11,957 bases of DNA, taken from positions 1 through 11,957 of the forward strand of contig JACQBB010000193.1 of assembly GCA_016194625.1 (NCBI GenBank), given 5' to 3'. The notes under the pieces are model-generated. The model worked only from the letters and a program-made list of their open reading frames with translations. It was not told the origin of the DNA and made no database searches. How positions within the stretch are numbered: position 1 is the stretch's first letter; every line of letters begins with the position of its first letter. This document shows, piece after piece, positions 7,923 to 11,957 of this stretch. A program made the position numbers and the translations under genes. Origin of the DNA: Elusimicrobiota bacterium. GTDB taxonomy: Bacteria > Elusimicrobiota > Elusimicrobia > UBA1565 > UBA9628.

Positions 7923-7928
7923 AAGGAG
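7923..7928 (+). promoter_or_regulatory. Ribosome binding site of the APC permease gene
   Basis: AAGGAG, 10 nt before ATG 7939. This clear Shine-Dalgarno decides the start, and contrasts with the divergent livK, which has none. Confidence 0.75.
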
Positions 7929-7938
7929 CGTCCCCGCG

Positions 7939-9429
7939 ATGAGACACCTGTTCGAGACCAAGCCGCTCAGCCTCCTCCTCGAGGAGATGAAGGGCGAGAA
8001 CCGCCTGCACCGCGTCCTCGGCCCCCTCCACCTGACGAGCCTGGGCGTCGGCGCCATCATCGGCACCGGGATCTTCGTGCTCACCGGCGTCGCGGCGCAC
8101 GACAAGGCGGGCCCCGCGCTGATCCTGTCCTTCGTCCTCGCCGGCGTCGCCTGCATCTTCTCGGCGCTGTGCTACTCGGAGTTCGCCTCGATGGTCCCGA
8201 TCGCCGGCTCGGCCTACACCTACGCCTACGCGACCCTCGGCGAGCTGTTCGCCTGGATCATCGGCTGGGACCTGATCCTCGAGTACACGGTCGCCTCCAG
8301 CGCCGTCGCCCACGGCTGGTCGGCCTATTTCCAGGACTTCCTCAGCGTCTTCGGCGTCCATCTGCCGAAGGTCCTGACGAGCGCGCCTTACGATTTCCTC
8401 GGCGGTCATCTCGTCTACATGGGGACCTGGTTCGACCTCCCCGCGATCGTCATCACCGCGATCGTCACGACCATCCTGGTGATCGGCATCCAGGAGAGCG
8501 CCACCTTCAACACGACGATGGTCATCACGAAGGTCGCGATCGTCCTGTTCGTGATCGTCGTCGGCGCCTTCTACGTCAAGCCCGCGAACTGGCATCCGTT
8601 CGCCCCCTTCGGCTGGACGGGCGTCAGCGTCTTCGGCAAGACCCTGCTCGGACAGACCGGGGCCCACGGCGAGCCGCTGGGCATCTTCGCCGGAGCGGCG
8701 ACGATCTTCTTCGCCTACATCGGCTTCGACTCGATCTCGACGCACGCCGAGGAGGCGATCAACCCGCAGAAGGACCTGCCGATCGGGATCATCACCTCGC
8801 TGATCGTCTGCACCGTCCTCTACATCCTGATGACCGCCGTCCTGACCGGCATGGTGCCCTACGACAAGATCGACATCAACTCGCCGGTGTCCGACGCGTT
8901 CCGCCAGGTCGGCCTGCCCTGGGCGCAGTTCCTGATCGCGCTCGGCGCGATCGCGGGCATCACCTCGGTCCTGCTCGTCATGATGCTGAGCCAGCCGCGC
9001 GTGTTCCTGGCGATGGCGCGCGACGGCCTCGTCCCGGAGAGCTTCTTCGGGGCCATCCACGAGAAGTTCCGCACGCCGTACAAGTCCACCATGCTGACCG
9101 GCTTGATCGTGGCGACGATGGCCGCGCTGGTGCCCCTGCGCATCCTCGCCGAGCTCGTCAACATCGGGACGCTGCTGGCGTTCGTCATCGTCTGCGGCGC
9201 GGTCCTCATCATGCGCAAGACCAACCCGGACGCCGAGCGGCCGTTCCGCTGCCCGATGGTGCCCCTGGTCCCGCTGCTGGGCATCGGCTTCTGCCTGCTG
9301 CTGATGTTCTCCCTGCCGGTCGAGAACTGGTGGCGGCTGATCGTCTGGCTCGGGATCGGCTTCCTGATCTACTTCTCGTACGGCCGCAAGCACAGCGTGC
9401 TGGCCAAGCGCCGCAAGAAAGGCGCCTGA
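7939..9429 (+). CDS. APC-family amino acid permease (cationic amino acid transporter/YhdG-like)
   Basis: Inner-membrane secondary transporter for amino acids, probably proton-coupled, 496 aa with about 12 hydrophobic segments. The unwound TM1 motif GVGAIIGTGIFVLTG (36-50) is the APC substrate-binding signature. FAYIGFDSISTHAEEAINPQ (about 258-277) corresponds to the TM6 region and the following conserved acidic loop. SQPRVFLAMARDGLVPESF (about 351-369) is the TM8-TM9 loop typical of the CAT/YhdG branch. The cytoplasmic N-terminus FETKPLSLLLEEMKGENRLHR also fits that branch. The C-terminus is basic (LAKRRKKGA). First gene downstream of the plus-strand promoter, divergent from the liv operon, so both neighbours serve amino-acid uptake. 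Substrate specificity is not determinable from the sequence. Confidence 0.93.
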   Translation: MRHLFETKPLSLLLEEMKGENRLHRVLGPLHLTSLGVGAIIGTGIFVLTGVAAHDKAGPALILSFVLAGVACIFSALCYSEFASMVPIAGSAYTYAYATLGELFAWIIGWDLILEYTVASSAVAHGWSAYFQDFLSVFGVHLPKVLTSAPYDFLGGHLVYMGTWFDLPAIVITAIVTTILVIGIQESATFNTTMVITKVAIVLFVIVVGAFYVKPANWHPFAPFGWTGVSVFGKTLLGQTGAHGEPLGIFAGAATIFFAYIGFDSISTHAEEAINPQKDLPIGIITSLIVCTVLYILMTAVLTGMVPYDKIDINSPVSDAFRQVGLPWAQFLIALGAIAGITSVLLVMMLSQPRVFLAMARDGLVPESFFGAIHEKFRTPYKSTMLTGLIVATMAALVPLRILAELVNIGTLLAFVIVCGAVLIMRKTNPDAERPFRCPMVPLVPLLGIGFCLLLMFSLPVENWWRLIVWLGIGFLIYFSYGRKHSVLAKRRKKGA

Positions 9430-9431
9430 CC

Positions 9432-10340
9432 GTGCCCGGAGCCCGCGCCGTACTCCTGGCCGCCCTGGGAGTCCTGTCCGCCGCGTTCGCGCTCCTGTGG
9501 GGCGCGCGCCTGCGCGCCGACGCGCGCCTCCCCGCCTCCGGCGACCCCGACCGCGCCGTCCGCTGGCCGACCGCCGCCGAGACCGGGATCGGCTTCCTGA
9601 CCGACTTCCTCGACACGCTCGGCATCGGCTCCTTCGCGGTGACGACGACGGTCTACCGCCTCTTGGGGACCACGCAGGACGAGCACATCCCGGGCACGCT
9701 CAACGTCGGCCACGCGGTCCCGACCTTCGTCGAGGCCTTCATCTTCATCGCGGTCGTCGCCATCGAGGGCCGGACGCTGGTGCTGATGATCCTGGCGGCG
9801 GTCGCCGGAGCCTGGATCGGCGCGGGGACCGTGACCTCCTGGCCGCGCCGCAAGATCCAGCTCGGGATGGGCGGCGCCCTGCTCGTCGCGGCGGCCTTCT
9901 TCCTGATGAAGAACCTGGGCCTGTTCCCGCCCGGCGGGGACGCGCTCTCCCTCTCGGGCGGGAAGCTCGCCCTCGGTCTGGCGGGGAACTTCGTGTTCGG
10001 CGCGCTGATGCCGCTGGGCATCGGCGCCTACGCCCCGTGCATGATCCTGGTCAGCCTGCTGGGCATGAACCCGCAGGCCGCGTTCCCCATCATGATGGGC
10101 TCCTGCGCCTTCCTGATGCCCGTCGCGTCGGTCCGCTTCGTCCGCCAGGAGCGCTACAGCGTCGGCCCCGCCCTCGGCCTCACCCTCGGAGGGGCGCCGG
10201 CCGTCCTGGTGGCCGCCTACATCGTGAAATCCCTCCCCCTGACGACGCTGCGCTGGCTGGTCATCGCGGTCGTCGTCTACCCGCTACCGCAAGCCCGAGG
10301 ACTGGGCCCAGAACGCGAAGCCGGAGGCCGCTTCTCTTAA
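9432..10340 (+). CDS. TauE/SafE-type (TSUP) permease with abnormal C-terminus
   Basis: Membrane permease of the sulfite exporter TauE/SafE superfamily; members move sulfite, sulfoacetate, other organosulfur compounds or unknown anions. It starts at GTG 9432, 2 nt after the APC stop, with AAAGG about 9 nt upstream. Residues 7-24 are a first TM helix. The core begins ETGIGFLTDFLDTLGIGSFA (50-69), with the DTLGIGSF signature, then IPGTLNVGHAVPTFVEAFIF (86-105). A second half-repeat runs from about residue 183, including GALMPLGIGAYAPCMILVSL (190-209). After Y283 (10278-10280) the sequence changes from a normal last helix (RWLVIAVVVY) to PLPQARGLGPEREAGGRFS, unlike a TauE tail. In the +1 frame the same bases read RYRKPEDWAQNAKPEAAS and continue into the SHC gene without a stop. 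A one-base indel near 10281-10284 is therefore suspected. The stop is TAA directly followed by TAG. Confidence 0.82.
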   Translation: MPGARAVLLAALGVLSAAFALLWGARLRADARLPASGDPDRAVRWPTAAETGIGFLTDFLDTLGIGSFAVTTTVYRLLGTTQDEHIPGTLNVGHAVPTFVEAFIFIAVVAIEGRTLVLMILAAVAGAWIGAGTVTSWPRRKIQLGMGGALLVAAAFFLMKNLGLFPPGGDALSLSGGKLALGLAGNFVFGALMPLGIGAYAPCMILVSLLGMNPQAAFPIMMGSCAFLMPVASVRFVRQERYSVGPALGLTLGGAPAVLVAAYIVKSLPLTTLRWLVIAVVVYPLPQARGLGPEREAGGRFS

Positions 10341-10413
10341 TAGACGCGACGAATCCGCGGTCCCCGACGCGGTCCGCGACGCCATCCGCGGCTCCCAGGA
10401 CGCCCTGCTGCGG
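10281..10413 (+). other. TauE/SHC junction with frame conflict and no usable SHC start
   Basis: The SHC frame is open from 10243 (after a TGA at 10240-10242), inside the permease gene, and passes the permease stop. Between 10243 and 10413 it has no ATG, GTG or TTG codon, yet SHC-like residues (VPDAVRDAIRGSQDALL) are already present from about 10354. A GGAGG at 10323-10327 is well placed for a start at about 10333-10337, but no start codon follows it in any frame. See the finding on this junction. Confidence 0.6.
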
Positions 10414-11957
10414 ATGCAGAACCCCGAGGACGGCTACTGGTGCGGCCCCATCTTCGGCGACACCACGATCGACTCCGACACGATCATGCTCCTCAACTTC
10501 CTCGGCCGGGGGAGCTCGATCAAGGTCCGCCGCATCGCCAACCACCTCCTCAACAAGCAGAACCCCGACGGCGGCTGGCCGATCTACGACAACGGCCCGT
10601 CGGAGATCTCCGCCACGGTGAAGGCGTACTGGGCGCTGAAGTTCGCCGGCCACTCGCCCAACGAGCCCTCCCTGGAGTCCGCGCGCAAGGCCATCAAGCG
10701 CCTGGGCGGCATCCACAAGGTCAACACGTACACCAAGTTCTACCTCGCGCTGTTCGGCCAGTACGACTGGCGCGGCGTGCCGTCGATCCCGCCGGAGATC
10801 ATGCTGTTCCCGGACTGGTTCTACTTCAACCTGTACGAGATGTCGGCCTGGACGCGCCCGATCGTCGTGCCGCTGGCCATCATCTGGGCGTTCCAGCCCG
10901 CGGTGCCCTGCCCCGCTCACGCGACGATCGACGAGCTGTTCCCCGACACGCGCCGCCACGTGCCGCTGTCGGAGGCCGTCGGGAACCCGCCGCTGCTCTC
11001 CTGGAAGACCTTCTTCCTGATGTGGGACTCGTTCCTCAAGGGCATGGAAGGCCGCGGCGGCCACTGGATCCGCGTGTGGTCCCTGCGCCTGGCCGAGGAC
11101 TGGCTGCTCGCGCGCATGCAGGACTCCGACGGCCCCGGCGCGATCTTCCCCCCGATCGTCAACGCGATCATGGCGATGAAGTGCCTCGGCTACCCGGACA
11201 CCGACCCGCGCCTGGTCTCCCTGCTCCAGGAGCTCGACCGCCTGGAGATCCCCGGCGAGGACTCGACGCGCTATCAGCCGTCGCGCTCCCCCGTCTGGGA
11301 CACGGCGATCACGATGATCGCGCTCGCCGAGTCCGGCCTCGACCGCGCGCACCCCGCGCTGACGCAGGCCTGCCAGTGGGTGGTCTCGAAGGAGATCAAG
11401 GTCCGCGGCGACTGGGCGGTCACGAACCCGTCCGGCCCGACCGGCGGCTGGCACTTCCAGTTCAACAACGTGTTCTACCCCGACGTGGACGACACCGCGA
11501 TGGTCCTGCTCGCGCTGCGGCACGTGCACCTGGAGGAGCCCAACGCGCAGATCCGCGAGAAGGCCTTCCTGCGCGGCCTGAACTGGATACTGTCGATGCA
11601 GTCGTCCACGGGCGGCTGGGCGGCCTTCGACAAGGAGAACACGAAGGTCGTGCTCACCAAGATCCCGTTCGCCGACCACAACGCGATGATCGACCCGCCG
11701 ACGGCGGACATCACCGCGCGCGTGCTGGAGCTGCTCGGCTACGTGGGCTACGACGCGACCTACGCGCCGGTCGCCCGCGCCATCCGCTTCGTCAAGGACG
11801 AGCAGGAGGCCGACGGCTCCTGGTACGGCCGCTGGGGCGTCAACTACGTCTACGGCACCTGGCAGGCGCTGCGCGGCCTGGCCGCGATCGGCGAGGACAT
11901 GGGTCAGCCGTGCGCGAAGAAGGGCGTGGCCTGGCTCAAGTCCGTCCAGCACGCCGA
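10414..11957 (+). CDS. shc: Squalene-hopene cyclase (3' end beyond the window)
   Basis: Cyclises squalene to the pentacyclic hopene/diplopterol skeleton, the first committed step of hopanoid synthesis; acts as a monotopic inner-membrane enzyme. The catalytic acid motif DVDD lies at residues 357-360 (numbered from ATG 10414) in FQFNNVFYPDVDDTAMVLLA. QW-type repeats are present: QNPDGGW, QSSTGGWAAFD and EQEADGSWYGRWGVNYVYGT. SPVWDTA, VPSIPPEIMLFP and DPPTADITARVLE are also typical. The visible part resembles the first 80% of a family whose members are about 630-680 aa. ATG 10414 is only the first canonical start; alignment by eye with the Alicyclobacillus enzyme suggests about 24 residues are missing, and matching residues are encoded upstream in frame. 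The usual Cys residues in the YCQPC region are replaced (RYQPSRSPVWD). Other cyclases of the class (tetrahymanol or sesquarterpene type) are less likely. Confidence 0.93.
   Translation, partial: MQNPEDGYWCGPIFGDTTIDSDTIMLLNFLGRGSSIKVRRIANHLLNKQNPDGGWPIYDNGPSEISATVKAYWALKFAGHSPNEPSLESARKAIKRLGGIHKVNTYTKFYLALFGQYDWRGVPSIPPEIMLFPDWFYFNLYEMSAWTRPIVVPLAIIWAFQPAVPCPAHATIDELFPDTRRHVPLSEAVGNPPLLSWKTFFLMWDSFLKGMEGRGGHWIRVWSLRLAEDWLLARMQDSDGPGAIFPPIVNAIMAMKCLGYPDTDPRLVSLLQELDRLEIPGEDSTRYQPSRSPVWDTAITMIALAESGLDRAHPALTQACQWVVSKEIKVRGDWAVTNPSGPTGGWHFQFNNVFYPDVDDTAMVLLALRHVHLEEPNAQIREKAFLRGLNWILSMQSSTGGWAAFDKENTKVVLTKIPFADHNAMIDPPTADITARVLELLGYVGYDATYAPVARAIRFVKDEQEADGSWYGRWGVNYVYGTWQALRGLAAIGEDMGQPCAKKGVAWLKSVQHA

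Noticed and set aside
7885..9393. A 502-codon minus-strand open frame opposite the APC permease
   Set aside because: Asp/Glu/Arg/Gln-rich antisense shadow without family features.
7818..9431. An upstream extension of the TauE frame (starting at 7818) suggesting an 840-aa protein
   Set aside because: The part before 9432 is an Arg/Pro-rich shadow of the APC permease frame. Real TauE sequence begins at GTG 9432.
10278..10290. A classical programmed +1 frameshift site at the end of TauE
   Set aside because: No recognised slippery codon plus stop, no internal Shine-Dalgarno at the right spacing. A plain indel explains it more simply, though recoding is not excluded.
10405..10410. CTG codons as the SHC start
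   Set aside because: They lie inside the conserved helix (DALLRMQ), have no suitably placed Shine-Dalgarno, and would still truncate the N-terminus.
10261..11952. A 563-codon minus-strand open frame opposite SHC
   Set aside because: Shadow of the SHC gene, which has catalytic and QW motifs on the plus strand.

Overview
The window is GC-rich, close-packed bacterial DNA. A lipoprotein-type binding protein, an O-antigen ligase/polymerase-like protein and a hopanoid-type cyclase point to a Gram-negative bacterium. The phylum cannot be fixed from the window; a high-GC lineage such as Elusimicrobiota, Acidobacteriota or a deltaproteobacterial group is possible, but this is a guess. There is no transposase, phage gene, CRISPR array or rRNA.

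Minus-strand half (1-7806). Reading leftwards from 7806, a complete five-gene HAAT-type ABC importer lies in the canonical order livK-livH-livM-livG-livF. H/M, M/G and G/F overlap by 4 nt, while K and H are separated by 4 nt. The set is probably expressed as one operon from a good promoter at 7815-7843. Just past livF is a single tRNA-Thr (anticodon CGT) with its own promoter, followed by an 11-bp perfect hairpin. Next is an O-antigen ligase/polymerase-like membrane protein fused to a long C-terminal TPR domain. After a 94-nt gap comes the N-terminus of an exported protein, with a signal peptide and an Ala/Pro-rich tail, that runs off the left edge.

Plus-strand half (7890-11957). A divergent 132-bp intergenic region separates livK from a plus-strand set: an APC-family amino-acid permease, a TauE/SafE-type permease starting 2 nt after it, and a squalene-hopene cyclase (SHC) that runs off the right edge. 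Two amino-acid uptake systems therefore share one regulatory region, and a hopanoid-type enzyme lies downstream of two transporters.

The most unusual point is the TauE/SHC junction (10281-10413). The last 19 residues of the permease do not look like a TauE tail. SHC homology reaches back about 24 residues before its first ATG (10414), with no ATG, GTG or TTG available there. The SHC frame is open without a stop from 10243, inside the permease gene. Removing one base near 10281-10284 would join the two genes into a single continuous reading frame. This could be a sequence error, a real frameshift, or a genuine fusion or recoding event. A second theme is that livK, the ligase gene and the left-edge gene lack a clear Shine-Dalgarno, and the livK -10 box lies only 8 nt from the ATG, which suggests leaderless transcripts.
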